The position numbers were made by a program, and so were the translations under genes. The notes below the pieces were generated by a model. It was not told the DNA's origin. It was given only the letters and a program-made list of their open reading frames with translations, and made no database searches. Of a stretch of DNA of 64,000 bases, positions 9,274 to 18,654 are shown in pieces. Each line of letters starts with the position of its first letter. The first letter of the stretch is position 1. Source of the DNA: Pyxidicoccus sp. MSG2 (lineage in GTDB: Bacteria > Myxococcota > Myxococcia > Myxococcales > Myxococcaceae); contig NZ_JAPNKC010000001.1 of assembly GCF_026626705.1 (NCBI RefSeq), positions 5,846,001-5,910,000 on the forward strand. Direction: 5' to 3'.

Positions 9274-9335
9274 GAGGATGTGGCGCGCCAGGCTCGGGAC
9301 CTGGGAATCAAGCCGCTGCTGGAGAAGGTGAAGCG

Positions 9336-9596
9336 ATGAACGACACCCTTCCACGTGCCGAAGCGCTTGTCCGGACCTTGCTGCTTCGGCGCTCCGGGGA
9401 AGAGCGCCTCAAGATGGGGGCGGACATGTTCTCCGCCTCCCGTGCGCTCATCGCTGCATCGCTGCGGGAAGAGGGACTGGTACCAGGCTCCGCCGAGTGG
9501 AAGCTCCGGCTTCTGGACCGGACCTACGGTTCGGAGATTTCGCCTGCCCATCGGCAACGTCTTCTTGCGCGCTGGCGCTCGGAGTCCGGAGCTTGA
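9336..9596 (+). CDS. Small helical protein downstream of ECF sigma factor
   Basis: 86 residues, ATG preceded by GGAGAAGGTG. The protein is mostly helical and amphipathic, without Cys pairs, membrane segment or signal peptide. It begins 62 bp after the sigma gene on the same strand and ends directly at a strong hairpin. The location suggests a sigma-associated regulator, but no family is recognised. Confidence 0.55.
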   Translation: MNDTLPRAEALVRTLLLRRSGEERLKMGADMFSASRALIAASLREEGLVPGSAEWKLRLLDRTYGSEISPAHRQRLLARWRSESGA

Positions 9597-9599
9597 GTC

Positions 9600-9632
9600 A
9601 CTCCGGGCACTTCCTCGACAAGTGCCCGGAGT
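9600..9632. terminator. Perfect 13-bp stem terminator between convergent genes
   Basis: ACTCCGGGCACTT (9600-9612) pairs perfectly with AAGTGCCCGGAGT (9620-9632) around a seven-base loop. It fills the gap between stops at 9596 (plus) and 9643 (minus), the usual place for a shared bidirectional terminator. Confidence 0.75.
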
Positions 9633-9642
9633 CACGACCTTC

Positions 9643-12375
9643 TCAGTGCACGCGAGCAGGCGGCAGGTTGGACGGCGCCAGCCCACCCGACTTGAGCTGC
9701 GTGGCCGAGGGGCAGACCAGCGCCTTCAGGTCGTCCGCTCGCCGGCCCAGGTCGTCGAACACGCGCGTCGCGTGCGTCACCGGGTCCGTCACCGTCGTCC
9801 CCTTCAGGTAGGGCGACAGCACCGCCGCCTTGCCCGCCACTCGCGGCGCCACGTGGAGGAACTCCGTCTGCGTCTCCCCCGAGTGGCACCCGCTGCACGT
9901 GTTCATGGAGAACTTGTGCCGCGCCTCCGTGTTCACGCCCGGCGCCCTCCAGAAGAAGTCCAGCGGCGTCCTCGCCATCGCCCCCAGGAACGGATTCCCG
10001 TTCAGGCTGTTCGGCACCGTGTGCCGCTCCGCGATGATGTCCGCCTGGTTCTGCTGGATGTAGCTCGCCAGCGCCGCCGTGTTCTCGAAGTGCATCGCGG
10101 GCGTCAGCTTCACCGTCGCCGGCATCAGCCCCTGCGCCGTGAGGTTGAACTCACGCATCTCCCAGGGCTCGGCCAACGTAATCTCGTTGGTCCGAATCTG
10201 GTTCAGCGCGTTGCCCGCCTGGCGGCCCGTCATCACCCCCGCCTTCGCGAACCGGTCCGTCAGCGCCTGGAGCTTCGCGTTGTAGCCCGCGCTCCCCACC
10301 TTCCCCAGCGCGTGCCAGTCATTGGCCCACGTCTGGATGTCCGCATTCGTGCCGCCCGGCAGCGCGTACTCCAGGATGATGGTGAACTCGAGCGGCGCTC
10401 CATTCGCGTCCAGCACGCCGAAGACGAAGCGGCCCTCTCCCGCCTGGACTCCCGACTGGCGCAGGTCCATGCGGTTGACGATGGCCAGCAGCCGGAACGG
10501 CGCCTTGCTGAAGTCCAGCGGCCTGGACGCCCCACCGCTGCGCTGCTCCCACGGGCCCAGCACCTTCGTCTGCATCTCCTGCCGCGCCGGCAAATCCAGC
10601 CCGTTCACCACCTGCTTCGTCTGCCACGTCTTCAGCCACGCGCGCACCATGGGCGACGGGTCCTGCCCATTCGCCATGGCCTTCATCAGCGTTCCGAAGT
10701 GCCACGCGCCACCGGGCGCCGTGCGCACCGGGTCCTCCACCACCGACAGCGCCGTCACCATCAGCTCGCTCGGGCGGTCGATGGTGCACGCCGTCGACTG
10801 ACACGCGTACGTGGACTCGCAGCCGTTGGCCACGTTGCCGTCGCAGTCGTAGTAGCCCGGCTCGCAGGTGTTGCCGCACGTCGCCGCCTGGCACACGCCC
10901 TGCGCGTAGTCGTTGTCCTGGCACGTCGTGCCGCAGGCCCCGCAGTGGTCCTCGTCCGTCGTCAGGTCCACCTCGCAGCCGTTGGTGGACTTGCCGTCAC
11001 AGTCCGCCGTGCCCGCGGGGCAGCGCACTTCGTACGCCGGCCCTTCCGTGCACGTGGACTCGTTGCCCAGCGCGTCCCTCGCCGCGACGAACACGCGGTG
11101 GCTGTTGCCCAGGGCGAACGGCATCGTCGCGCTGAAGCGGCCCTCCGCGTCCGCCTGCACCGTCTTCGCCGGCGTCCCCGTGCACGCCACGTCGATGAAG
11201 ATGCCCACCGTGGAGCCCGGCTCGGCCGTGCCCGTCACCGTGAGCTGGCGCCCCGTGCTCGTGTACTGCCACTTCGTGTCGATGATGACCGGCCCCGGGG
11301 GCGGCGTGGTGTCGTTCTGGTACTCCAGCGGGTTGGAGCACGCGGAGTCCTGGCCGTAGCCGCTCGCGTCCTTCGCTCGCGCGGACAGCGTCAGCTTCGC
11401 GTCCTTCGCCACCGTTCCCTGGAAGCTGAAGGCACCCGTGGAGTCCGCCGTCACCACCGCGTCCACCGGGCCCTCGCAGTCAGCTCGCTGGAAGAGCTCC
11501 ACGGTGGCGCGCGGGCTGGCGCGCCCGTCGAAGATGGGCTGCAGGCTGAGCCCCGGCGAGCCGGGCCGCGTGCGCAGCAACACCGGCGTCGTGCCGCCCG
11601 TGCCGCCGCCGTACGGGTACTCCATCGTCGGGCTGCAGCTGGAGCCATTGCCGGCGGCGTCATACGCCCGCACCGAGTACGTCCCGCTGGAGGTGTTTGA
11701 CGGCACGCTGATGGGCACCTCGCAGTACGCGCCCATGTCCACGGTCGTGTTTGCCACCTCGGTGCCCGTGCAGCCCGGGCCGCTGTAGACGCGCACGGTG
11801 GCGCCGGCTTCCGTCTCGACGGTGAGTGCATGGCCGTCGGTGGTGCCGTTCTCGGCCCACGCCGGTACCGGCGTCTGGGGCGGGGTGCGGTCCACGCGGA
11901 CGAAGCCACCCGCGCGCTGGTTGTCGTCCTCGTTGTCCTCGTGCATCAGGAAGGCCGGGTCCACCTCGGCGACCAGCGTGTACCGGCCCTCGGAAATGGA
12001 CGGCGCGGTGACCCAGGCCCACACGTCCGCGCACTCGCCCGCCAGGAGCCCGCCCCGCGAGCTCGTCGTCAGCAGGCGGTCCGTCGGGTCCACGAAACGG
12101 TCGGCGGAGAGATAGAAGGACACCTCCGTCAGGCCGAAGTCGGAGCCGCCGTTGCAGACGCGCGCTTGCACCTTCTGCGAGGTCGCCCCCAGGTCCGAGG
12201 GACCTGTCACGGAGTCGATGCGGAAGTCCGGAGCGCCAGAGCTCGTGTCCGGGTCCGAGGTGTCGGGCCAGTCGGAGTCGTCGTCCCAGTCCGAGTAGTC
12301 GTCGGAGGGAGGCTCAATCACACAGCCTACGAGGGTTCCCGCGAGCGCGAGTGCCCACCAGCGCTTTGCTTGCAT
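9643..12375 (-). CDS. Multidomain lipoprotein with CARDB/Ig-like modules and CxxCH motif
   Basis: 910 residues. The lipobox LVGC ends at C18, followed by an acidic Ser/Asp-rich linker. Residues about 50-150 resemble a CARDB-type Ig domain (ARVCNGGSDFGLTEVSFYL). Two or three further Ig-like repeats follow, then a Cys-rich part with DCDG..NGCE modules like those of other myxobacterial surface proteins. The C-terminal 330 residues form a separate conserved-looking domain ending in NTCSGCHSGE, a CxxCH heme-attachment-like motif. Only one such motif is present, so the protein may bind a single heme c or just share the fold. Exported, surface or periplasmic; function unknown. The gene is monocistronic. 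Confidence 0.8.
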   Translation of the reverse strand: MQAKRWWALALAGTLVGCVIEPPSDDYSDWDDDSDWPDTSDPDTSSGAPDFRIDSVTGPSDLGATSQKVQARVCNGGSDFGLTEVSFYLSADRFVDPTDRLLTTSSRGGLLAGECADVWAWVTAPSISEGRYTLVAEVDPAFLMHEDNEDDNQRAGGFVRVDRTPPQTPVPAWAENGTTDGHALTVETEAGATVRVYSGPGCTGTEVANTTVDMGAYCEVPISVPSNTSSGTYSVRAYDAAGNGSSCSPTMEYPYGGGTGGTTPVLLRTRPGSPGLSLQPIFDGRASPRATVELFQRADCEGPVDAVVTADSTGAFSFQGTVAKDAKLTLSARAKDASGYGQDSACSNPLEYQNDTTPPPGPVIIDTKWQYTSTGRQLTVTGTAEPGSTVGIFIDVACTGTPAKTVQADAEGRFSATMPFALGNSHRVFVAARDALGNESTCTEGPAYEVRCPAGTADCDGKSTNGCEVDLTTDEDHCGACGTTCQDNDYAQGVCQAATCGNTCEPGYYDCDGNVANGCESTYACQSTACTIDRPSELMVTALSVVEDPVRTAPGGAWHFGTLMKAMANGQDPSPMVRAWLKTWQTKQVVNGLDLPARQEMQTKVLGPWEQRSGGASRPLDFSKAPFRLLAIVNRMDLRQSGVQAGEGRFVFGVLDANGAPLEFTIILEYALPGGTNADIQTWANDWHALGKVGSAGYNAKLQALTDRFAKAGVMTGRQAGNALNQIRTNEITLAEPWEMREFNLTAQGLMPATVKLTPAMHFENTAALASYIQQNQADIIAERHTVPNSLNGNPFLGAMARTPLDFFWRAPGVNTEARHKFSMNTCSGCHSGETQTEFLHVAPRVAGKAAVLSPYLKGTTVTDPVTHATRVFDDLGRRADDLKALVCPSATQLKSGGLAPSNLPPARVH

Positions 12376-12510
12376 GACAGGTGCCTTGGGGAGCCAGGGG
12401 AGATCCGGCCTTGGGGATGATGCGGTAGCTCCGCCGTGTCCCTGGACGGGAGCGCGCGCCGTTTATTCACGGAATTGAATGGGCGTGAGCCGGGGTAGGT
12501 TTCCAGGTCC

Positions 12511-13704
12511 ATGTCCACCCACCCGCGCGTCCTCCTCCTCGCTGAGCGCTTCCCCCCGGATATCGGGGGGCTGGCTCGCAGTGGCGCGCGGACGGCGGGC
12601 TCGCTGGTGAAGCTGGGGGCGCAGGTGGACGTGCTTGCTTGGACGCGCACGGCGGCACCCGGCTCGCTCCAGACGGTGGACGACGCGGGCACCGTCACGC
12701 CCTTCGCGCGGGGCGTCACGCTGCATCGCCTGGGCCTGTTCGGCAGCACGGACCTGTCCATGCAGCACACGCTGGACGTGCTCGGGTACCTGCATGCGAA
12801 GCGGTGGTATGACCTGGTGTGGGGCCACTACCTGTCGCCGCCCGGGTTCCTCGCAGTCGTGTTCGCGGAGTCGGCCGGCATCGCTTCCACCGTCAGTGCT
12901 CGCGGCAATGACGTGGACCAGCTCATGTTCCCTCCCGGGGATTTTGCCCGGCTGCTGTGGACGCTTCAGCGCGCGGATGTGCTCACTGCGGCCTCGGCGG
13001 ACCTGGGGCGGAAGATGAGCATGCTGCTGGGGAAGGATGCAGGCGTCGAGGTCATTCCCAACGCGGTGGACACCGACGTATTCTCTCCCGGCCCCGCGGA
13101 CCCGGGACTTCGTGCGCGCCTGGGCATTGCTCCCGATGAGGTGGTGCTCGGCTTCTCGGGGGAACTGCGCCACAAGAAGGGGCTGCCGTTCCTGCTGTCC
13201 GCGCTCACGGAGGTGCGGCGCTCACGGCCCGCGTGCCTGCTCGTCATCGGCGAGGTACGGCCTCGTGACGCCGAGCACCTCGTCGCCTTCCGCGCCGAGC
13301 ACCCCGAGGACGCCGCGCGGCTGCTCATCTCCGGGCCGCTCGACACACCCGAGGCCATCGCCGCGCACCTGCGTGTCTGTGATGTGTATTTGCAGCCGTC
13401 ACTCTGGGAGGGCATGCCCAATGCGCTGCTGGAGGCCATGGCATGTGCCCGCCCCGTCGTCGCCAGTGACGCGGGTGGCATTCCCGAGGCCGTGGATCAT
13501 GGACGCAATGGCTTCATCGTGCCCAAGGCGCTGCTCAATCACCTGGGGCAGGCGTGCCTCGATGTGCTCTCGCTGCCGCCCGAGCACCGTGCCGCGCTCG
13601 GCACCGCCGCGCGTCAGCGCATCGAGGCGGACTTTCAGGCGGAGGCCGAGGCCGAGGTGCTGCGGCGCGTGTTGGCCCGCGCCATTCCGACGGTCTCCTC
13701 ATAG
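12511..13704 (+). CDS. GT4-family (GT-B) glycosyltransferase
   Basis: 397 residues from ATG 12511. The N terminus carries a GT-B acceptor domain (RVLLLAERFPPDIGGLARSG). A linker with VIPNAVDTDVF and the C-terminal donor domain with an EX7E motif follow (E300 and E308 within LWEGMPNALLEAMA). This matches family GT4, which moves sugars from nucleotide donors, often in exopolysaccharide or LPS assembly. The acceptor is unknown. It starts divergently from the lipoprotein gene at 12375. The last 77 bases or so are copied, in degraded form, at 27230-27300, which marks the left border of the defence island. Confidence 0.88.
   Translation: MSTHPRVLLLAERFPPDIGGLARSGARTAGSLVKLGAQVDVLAWTRTAAPGSLQTVDDAGTVTPFARGVTLHRLGLFGSTDLSMQHTLDVLGYLHAKRWYDLVWGHYLSPPGFLAVVFAESAGIASTVSARGNDVDQLMFPPGDFARLLWTLQRADVLTAASADLGRKMSMLLGKDAGVEVIPNAVDTDVFSPGPADPGLRARLGIAPDEVVLGFSGELRHKKGLPFLLSALTEVRRSRPACLLVIGEVRPRDAEHLVAFRAEHPEDAARLLISGPLDTPEAIAAHLRVCDVYLQPSLWEGMPNALLEAMACARPVVASDAGGIPEAVDHGRNGFIVPKALLNHLGQACLDVLSLPPEHRAALGTAARQRIEADFQAEAEAEVLRRVLARAIPTVSS
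13612..13688 (+). repeat. Island-flanking direct repeat, left copy (inside glycosyltransferase 3' end)
   Basis: Bases 13612-13688 encode RQRIEADFQAEAEAEVLR and the start of RRVLARAIP. The same segment recurs in direct orientation at 27230-27300, with a six-base deletion and a few substitutions. The two copies enclose the caspase/sigma/CBASS cluster and the gene remnants. Confidence 0.75.
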
Positions 13705-13906
13705 ACGCTCCCGGGTTCAATGGGGCAGCGGGCCACCTTCGCCGCCGCCTCAGGCGGTGGGCTCGCCTCTTGTGGCTTCGGCCCTGCCCACGCCCACGCT
13801 TGGGGGAGCAGAAATGGCCGGAGTTTGGCGCCCGGAACGTTGGGAATTCATACTGACCCACGACGGCCATGCGCACGGGGCCTCGTCCGTGGTGCTGCCC
13901 TGGGCC

Positions 13907-15325
13907 CTACCACCGGGGCGGCTTGATGGGCAGCCGTACCGCGGGGTCTCCCAGCAGCACGTAGGCAGACAGGTCGTGTCGTGCCATCCACAGGTGGGCC
14001 CGGTCCACGAACTCCGGAGGCGGCTCGGCGCCGTCGTACCGGGCCACCGAGTCCTGCTGGTACATCATGGCCAGCCTCGCATCGACCGAGGCGATGGCGC
14101 TGGTCAGGGAGTAGAGACTCACGCCCGCGCGGCGGTGCTTCATCAAGTCGCTCAGGACGTTGGTGAATCGCGCCGCGTGATTGTTCCCCTCCACGTCGTG
14201 GTACGCGTAGGACCAGGCGAGGTCCACGTGGCCCATCACCGCCAGGGGACCCTCAGGGTTGGCGAGTGCCGCCTGGGGAAGGGCCGCGACGAAGGGGCGG
14301 CCGTCCAGTGGAGCCGAGCCGAGCACGGCCTCCAGGTGACCAGCGTCCTCGTCCACCTCCTTGAGACGCTGGAGCCAGGGGGCATACGTGCTGCGTGCCG
14401 GAGTGCCGGCTCCGAAGCAGGCGAAGTAGATCCACACGCCTCCGGGCAGGAAGGGGCGCCGGCCCACGGCGTCGGCGGTCAGTACCTGTCCGTTGCCCAG
14501 GACGAGGGCGCCCTGTCCCTGTCGTTGCTCCCCGGAAGAGGACCAGCCCGCCTCGGGGCCCCCATTCCCATGGCTGAGCGTCAGGAGTGCGGTGGGTGTG
14601 GACTTCGCCGCGCTGGAGAGGAGTTCCGTCGCAGAGAGGTCATGGCGCCTGCCCAGCTCCAGCACTTCGCTGGCCGGGAACTTCCCGCGCTGATACGACC
14701 GCTGGCAGTCGTTCAGGCTTCGCGAAATCAGCAGCTCGTGGCCATGCGTCGTCGCCACTGTGCCGTCATAGGCGGTGAAGAAGAGCGTCCGTGCCAGCTC
14801 TGTCCGGGGCGGCTCCTGCTCGGCGCGCAGGACCTTGTCGGCGTAGACCTCGAAGTCCTCTTCTCGGGAGAAGCTGAGCCGGCCCATGAAGCGGTCCACG
14901 GCCAGGTATTGCTGGAACTCGAAAGACACCTCGTCCGCGTCACCCAGGATGAGCAGGTACCGGGGCTGGCGCTCCGGTGGCAACTTCGAGAGCTTGAGCC
15001 GGAACTCCTCGGCCTCGAATGAAGTCATCCCGGGCGAGACCTTGTAGGTGGGGACCAGGTCCGGATGCATGTGCTGCTGGTCGGCCCGGTGCCGGCGGAG
15101 GCGTGCCACGCGTGCCAGCAAGCGCTCCCCCCTGGGGCCTTCGGGCACGACCAGGGCCCAGTGCTGGGACTGGAGGTCATTCATGTCCCCCGTGAAGTCA
15201 TACAGGCTTCGTGGCTTCACCGGCTCAGCGGGCCGTGGCTCTCTGAAGACAGACGCCAACGGCAGCCCCTGGGACCGTACCGGGATGAGGCCGCCGCCGC
15301 GCGCGAGCAGGAGATGAAGGTTCAT
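13907..15325 (-). CDS. Caspase-fold cysteine peptidase (gingipain/C25-like)
   Basis: 472 residues. ATG 15325 follows a GGGAGACACC ribosome site; the frame is open 39 codons further. A caspase-type dyad is visible: LTLSHGNGG with His H252 at a strand end, and YFACFGAG with Cys C303, 51 residues later. The C terminus ends in YVLLGDPAVRLPI, close to the GDP motif that closes C25-type domains. No signal peptide is seen, so it should be cytoplasmic, unlike secreted gingipains. It is the last gene of the sigma/CHAT operon, 16 bases after the 111-aa gene. A role as a downstream executioner protease, similar in position to PCaspase of SAVED-CHAT systems, is inferred. Protease activity is likely but the substrate is unknown. 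Confidence 0.75.
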   Translation of the reverse strand: MNLHLLLARGGGLIPVRSQGLPLASVFREPRPAEPVKPRSLYDFTGDMNDLQSQHWALVVPEGPRGERLLARVARLRRHRADQQHMHPDLVPTYKVSPGMTSFEAEEFRLKLSKLPPERQPRYLLILGDADEVSFEFQQYLAVDRFMGRLSFSREEDFEVYADKVLRAEQEPPRTELARTLFFTAYDGTVATTHGHELLISRSLNDCQRSYQRGKFPASEVLELGRRHDLSATELLSSAAKSTPTALLTLSHGNGGPEAGWSSSGEQRQGQGALVLGNGQVLTADAVGRRPFLPGGVWIYFACFGAGTPARSTYAPWLQRLKEVDEDAGHLEAVLGSAPLDGRPFVAALPQAALANPEGPLAVMGHVDLAWSYAYHDVEGNNHAARFTNVLSDLMKHRRAGVSLYSLTSAIASVDARLAMMYQQDSVARYDGAEPPPEFVDRAHLWMARHDLSAYVLLGDPAVRLPIKPPRW

Positions 15326-15341
15326 GGTGTCTCCCGAGGCG

Positions 15342-15677
15342 TCAGCGCTTGATGGGCTTGGGGGCCAGATAGCCTGGCGGAGTGCTGTCCGAGGTCGGCG
15401 GCTTGTCGCCACCCGTCTTGACCTCGAAAGGAGGCGGGCCATGCGTCACCTTCGCGCCCTCATCCTTTACCTGCTTGAGGAAGCGGTGCAGCTGCTTCTT
15501 GCCGGTTCCCTGGACCCGGAACACGTACTGGGGTGACGGCTCGATGACGCCATAGGCCATGAAGCTGTCGTCTCGCTTGTCCAGATAGACACGGCGCCCC
15601 TGCTCCGGCTGGCCCGTGAAGAAGGGGGTGCTGCCATCCCAGTCAGAGAAGTCCTGCACCGGTGCTCTTTCAGACAT
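15342..15677 (-). CDS. 111-aa unknown protein between two caspase-fold genes
   Basis: ATG 15677 is preceded by AAGGAG at good spacing; 30 bases separate it from the upstream CHAT gene and 16 from the downstream peptidase, so it is translated from the same operon. The first 75 residues alternate charged and aromatic residues and may form a small compact domain; the last 35 are Pro/Lys/Gly-rich and probably disordered. No motif recognised. Position between two proteases makes a substrate, pro-domain or inhibitor role possible. Confidence 0.65.
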   Translation of the reverse strand: MSERAPVQDFSDWDGSTPFFTGQPEQGRRVYLDKRDDSFMAYGVIEPSPQYVFRVQGTGKKQLHRFLKQVKDEGAKVTHGPPPFEVKTGGDKPPTSDSTPPGYLAPKPIKR

Positions 15678-15707
15678 GTCGACTCCTTGTAGGGGCTGCG
15701 CTCGGAC

Positions 15708-18653
15708 TCACTCGAAGAGGAGGATGCTGTCCACCCACGTCTCCGTGGGGCTCCGCTGGCGCCAGGCCAGGCGCTCGTTGCGCAGGGCCACCGCCGGGGT
15801 TTCTCCGTCGCGGAGCCGTGCGCGGATGGCATTGAAGAAGTCGGAGGCGCCCTTGTCGGGAATGCGGATGGTCGCGGCGAACACGCCGCGCGCGCCCGCT
15901 TCAATCAGCACGCTGGGGAGGCTCAGCGGCTCGTGGAGCACCGGAGCCGAGTGTCCGCCGTGGCACGCGGCGATGACGACCAGGGGGGCACCTTTGAGCT
16001 TCACCCTGCGCAGCTGCCGTGCCCGCAGCTCATCCGAGTCGGCCGCCGCGTTCTCCCTGGCGAGCACCAGGAAAGAGGCATCCGAGACCGGGCTCAGCAA
16101 CCCGTGCGTCACCAGGTCAATCTCCGTGGCATCCTCCATCTCGCGGAGCACGCGGTCCGGGGTGGCGCGTGCACCTTCGAGCAGTCGCGGCTCCTCTCCG
16201 TTCCCGAAGGTCGCATTCCAGAAGAGGGCTGGCAGCTTGCGCCCGGAGTCGTACTCCACGTTCTTCACCACCAGATGGATTCGCCGGCCCTGCGGCGCCT
16301 GCCGGGCCGAGAGCTGCCTTCGGTAGCTCCACGCAAAGTCTGGCAACAGCAGCCCGCTGAGTCCCTGCAGGGGAGGCCGTGCAAGCACGTCCACCTTTTC
16401 GCAGGGCTGGAGCGCGGCCAGCGCCTCGGGCGGGACGAGGTCCGGCGCGTCCTTCTTCACGCGCTGCTTCCTGTTGCCCTCGTAGTAGCCGCGCGTCACC
16501 CTGTCCGCGCCGCGCGCCACCACGAGGCTCCGCTCGCTGTCCACGGTGAGCGCGAGCACACAGCGCACGGGGACGTCACCGCGCAGCTCCTCGCCGAAGA
16601 GGCGCAGTGCGGCCTCGAAGTCGTGTGCCTTCGCCTCATCGAGAATGAGGGCTGTATAGGCATAGGTCCTGGCATGCCGGGCGTCCTCGTCCTGGGGGCC
16701 CGCGGCGTCGGACTCACGGATGGCGTCGCGGAGCTGCGCTCGCCCCAGCGCTCGGTCCTTCTCCACGTGGAAGCGGCCCAGGGCGTGGAGAGCCAGGGCG
16801 TGTCTTCCCGGCGGCATCGGGCCTTCGGCGGCCACGGCCTCGCTCAAGGTCTTTTCATCCTTCGGGTCCGGCCGCTGCCGGGCGATGTCGGACAGGGCCG
16901 AGGCGCCGTGGAGGGTGAGCGGCCTTCCCGTGGCGAGCGCCCTGTCGATGGCCTCGCGGGCCCGGTCGAAGTCCAGGACGTGCAGCTCCAGGTGCGCCAG
17001 CTCCTGCTGGATGTAGTGCTCCTGGCGCTTGTCCCCCCGGGAGCGCTCGAGCGACTCGTGTAGGTACGCGCGCGCAACGACGGCGTCGTCGCGGAGGCGC
17101 GCGGCCTTGGCCAGCATCTCCAGGAACTGGAGCTGCCTGTCGCGCAGGTTGTGCTCCTGGGAGAGCTTCCAACCCGCCATGGCATGTCGCTGCACCTCGT
17201 CGGGCTGGAGGAACTGCGATTGAAGGTGGGCGAGGTCCAGCTCCAGCTCCATGCAGCGATAGGTGATGGAGGTGCGCTCGCAGAGCTGCTGGGCACGCTC
17301 TAGCTTCGCCTGGGCGCTCCAGAGGTCGCCGCTCCGGAGATGGTCATCCGCGCGTTTCTGGAGGGCGAGCAGCTCGAACCAGGGGTCCTGACTGACGCGA
17401 GCGAGCGCTTCGAAGGTGTCCAGGTGTTGGAAGACGGCGTCGGCGCGGATGAGGGCCCCGAGGACCAGGTCGTCTTCGCCCGAGTGCAGGAGCCGGGGGA
17501 GGAAGGCAGGCGTCAGCGGGTTGCGTGCGAAGTCCGGGAGGAGCGCGACGTATTCCCGCACCAAGGGGGCCCGACGGGCGAAGTCGCGCAGGGCGATGCG
17601 CTCGACATGACGCTGCAGCACCTTGTCGCCGGTGCCGGCGTCCAGCGTCTTCGCCAGGGGGAGCAGCGCGCGTACGTCTTCCGATGACGTCCGGGTCCGA
17701 ACGGCCTCATAGAAGAAGAGGCGCAGCAGGGGAGAGCTGGCGAGCGGAGAGCCCTCCGCCAGGTGCCCCGTGGCAACCAGGGCCTTGCCGTCGTCCAGCG
17801 TGGTCCTCCAGCGGGTCTCCTCGTCCGAAGAACGTGAGTAGAGCTCCTCGGCCCGCTCAGCTGCCTCTTGAGACCAGCCTTCCTCCCGGGCCTGGGCTAC
17901 CTCCTGGAAGTCTCGCGCCGCCAGCAGGGGAAGGCGCAGGGCCTCAAGGACGAGGGCGCGGTTCCAGCGCGCCTGGAGGTGCCCGGGATGCGCGGTGAGG
18001 AGCGGGTCCAGCACGCGGAGGGCCTCCTCGGGCCTGCCGAGCTCGAGGAGGGCGGCGGCGCGAAGGGATTGGGCGTCGGGTCCCTGCTCGCTCAGGGTGT
18101 CCAGGATGTCGAGGGTCTCCTGGGGCCGGTGCCAGGCCAGATACATGGCGGCCTGCCCCAGTCTGTCGCCCAGTTCCTTCAGACGGCCCAGCTCCTTGTT
18201 GGGCAGCTCCTCCCGCCGGGCGGTTCCGTCCATGAGCTGCCCGGACGTGGGACGGTGTGCATCCGCACGTGGGTCGCTGATGCGGGGCGTATTCCGGGTG
18301 CGGCCTGGTAGGTTCCAGGCCACCTTCGTGGCGGAAGTGTCGTCGTGACGGGCTCCGCGGCTCCCCAGGACAAGGGCCAGGATGAGCGCGCAGCCCGCGG
18401 CGGCCCAGGAGACGAGGTGCCAGCGAGGGGGGCGCCCGGGGCTCCGCGGCTGGGGAAGCGGCAGCTCCCGCGAGGACTTCCGCTCTCCCTGATGGGCCAT
18501 GTAGCGCGCGCCCAGGCGCTCCAGCACGAGCAGGTTGGACAGCTGCGCCTGGCAGCGGGGGCAGTCCGGGAGGTGGTCTCGGAAGGCCTCGGCCGCCGGC
18601 GGCGATAGCTCTCCGTCCACGAAGGGCACGATGTTGTCGCACAGGGTGGACAT
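15708..18653 (-). CDS. Zinc-finger anti-sigma / TM / TPR / CHAT caspase-fold fusion
   Basis: 981 residues. The start at 18653 lies one base after the sigma-factor stop, implying translational coupling. Residues 27-34 (HLPDCPRC) give the HxxxCxxC anti-sigma zinc finger; 79-97 form one membrane helix after a basic segment, so the N terminus should be cytoplasmic. Residues about 140-680 are helical repeats of TPR type. The C-terminal 280 residues form a CHAT domain with H850 in LVTHGL and C897 in IAACHGG. Anti-sigma plus CHAT in one chain suggests proteolytic release of the sigma factor. If the single helix spans normally, the TPR and CHAT parts are outside the cytoplasm, which would be odd for a CHAT protease. 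All catalytic residues appear intact. Confidence 0.85.
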   Translation of the reverse strand: MSTLCDNIVPFVDGELSPPAAEAFRDHLPDCPRCQAQLSNLLVLERLGARYMAHQGERKSSRELPLPQPRSPGRPPRWHLVSWAAAGCALILALVLGSRGARHDDTSATKVAWNLPGRTRNTPRISDPRADAHRPTSGQLMDGTARREELPNKELGRLKELGDRLGQAAMYLAWHRPQETLDILDTLSEQGPDAQSLRAAALLELGRPEEALRVLDPLLTAHPGHLQARWNRALVLEALRLPLLAARDFQEVAQAREEGWSQEAAERAEELYSRSSDEETRWRTTLDDGKALVATGHLAEGSPLASSPLLRLFFYEAVRTRTSSEDVRALLPLAKTLDAGTGDKVLQRHVERIALRDFARRAPLVREYVALLPDFARNPLTPAFLPRLLHSGEDDLVLGALIRADAVFQHLDTFEALARVSQDPWFELLALQKRADDHLRSGDLWSAQAKLERAQQLCERTSITYRCMELELDLAHLQSQFLQPDEVQRHAMAGWKLSQEHNLRDRQLQFLEMLAKAARLRDDAVVARAYLHESLERSRGDKRQEHYIQQELAHLELHVLDFDRAREAIDRALATGRPLTLHGASALSDIARQRPDPKDEKTLSEAVAAEGPMPPGRHALALHALGRFHVEKDRALGRAQLRDAIRESDAAGPQDEDARHARTYAYTALILDEAKAHDFEAALRLFGEELRGDVPVRCVLALTVDSERSLVVARGADRVTRGYYEGNRKQRVKKDAPDLVPPEALAALQPCEKVDVLARPPLQGLSGLLLPDFAWSYRRQLSARQAPQGRRIHLVVKNVEYDSGRKLPALFWNATFGNGEEPRLLEGARATPDRVLREMEDATEIDLVTHGLLSPVSDASFLVLARENAAADSDELRARQLRRVKLKGAPLVVIAACHGGHSAPVLHEPLSLPSVLIEAGARGVFAATIRIPDKGASDFFNAIRARLRDGETPAVALRNERLAWRQRSPTETWVDSILLFE

Positions 18654-18654
18654 G

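Noticed and set aside
9355..11700. 781-codon plus-strand frame opposite the CARDB lipoprotein
   Set aside because: Arg-rich shadow frame crossing a terminator hairpin; no recognisable protein features.
13705..13906. Possible small genes between the glycosyltransferase and the peptidase gene
   Set aside because: Short frames on both strands lack ribosome sites and sensible composition; only a weak 5-bp hairpin (CCGCC-TCA-GGCGG) is seen.
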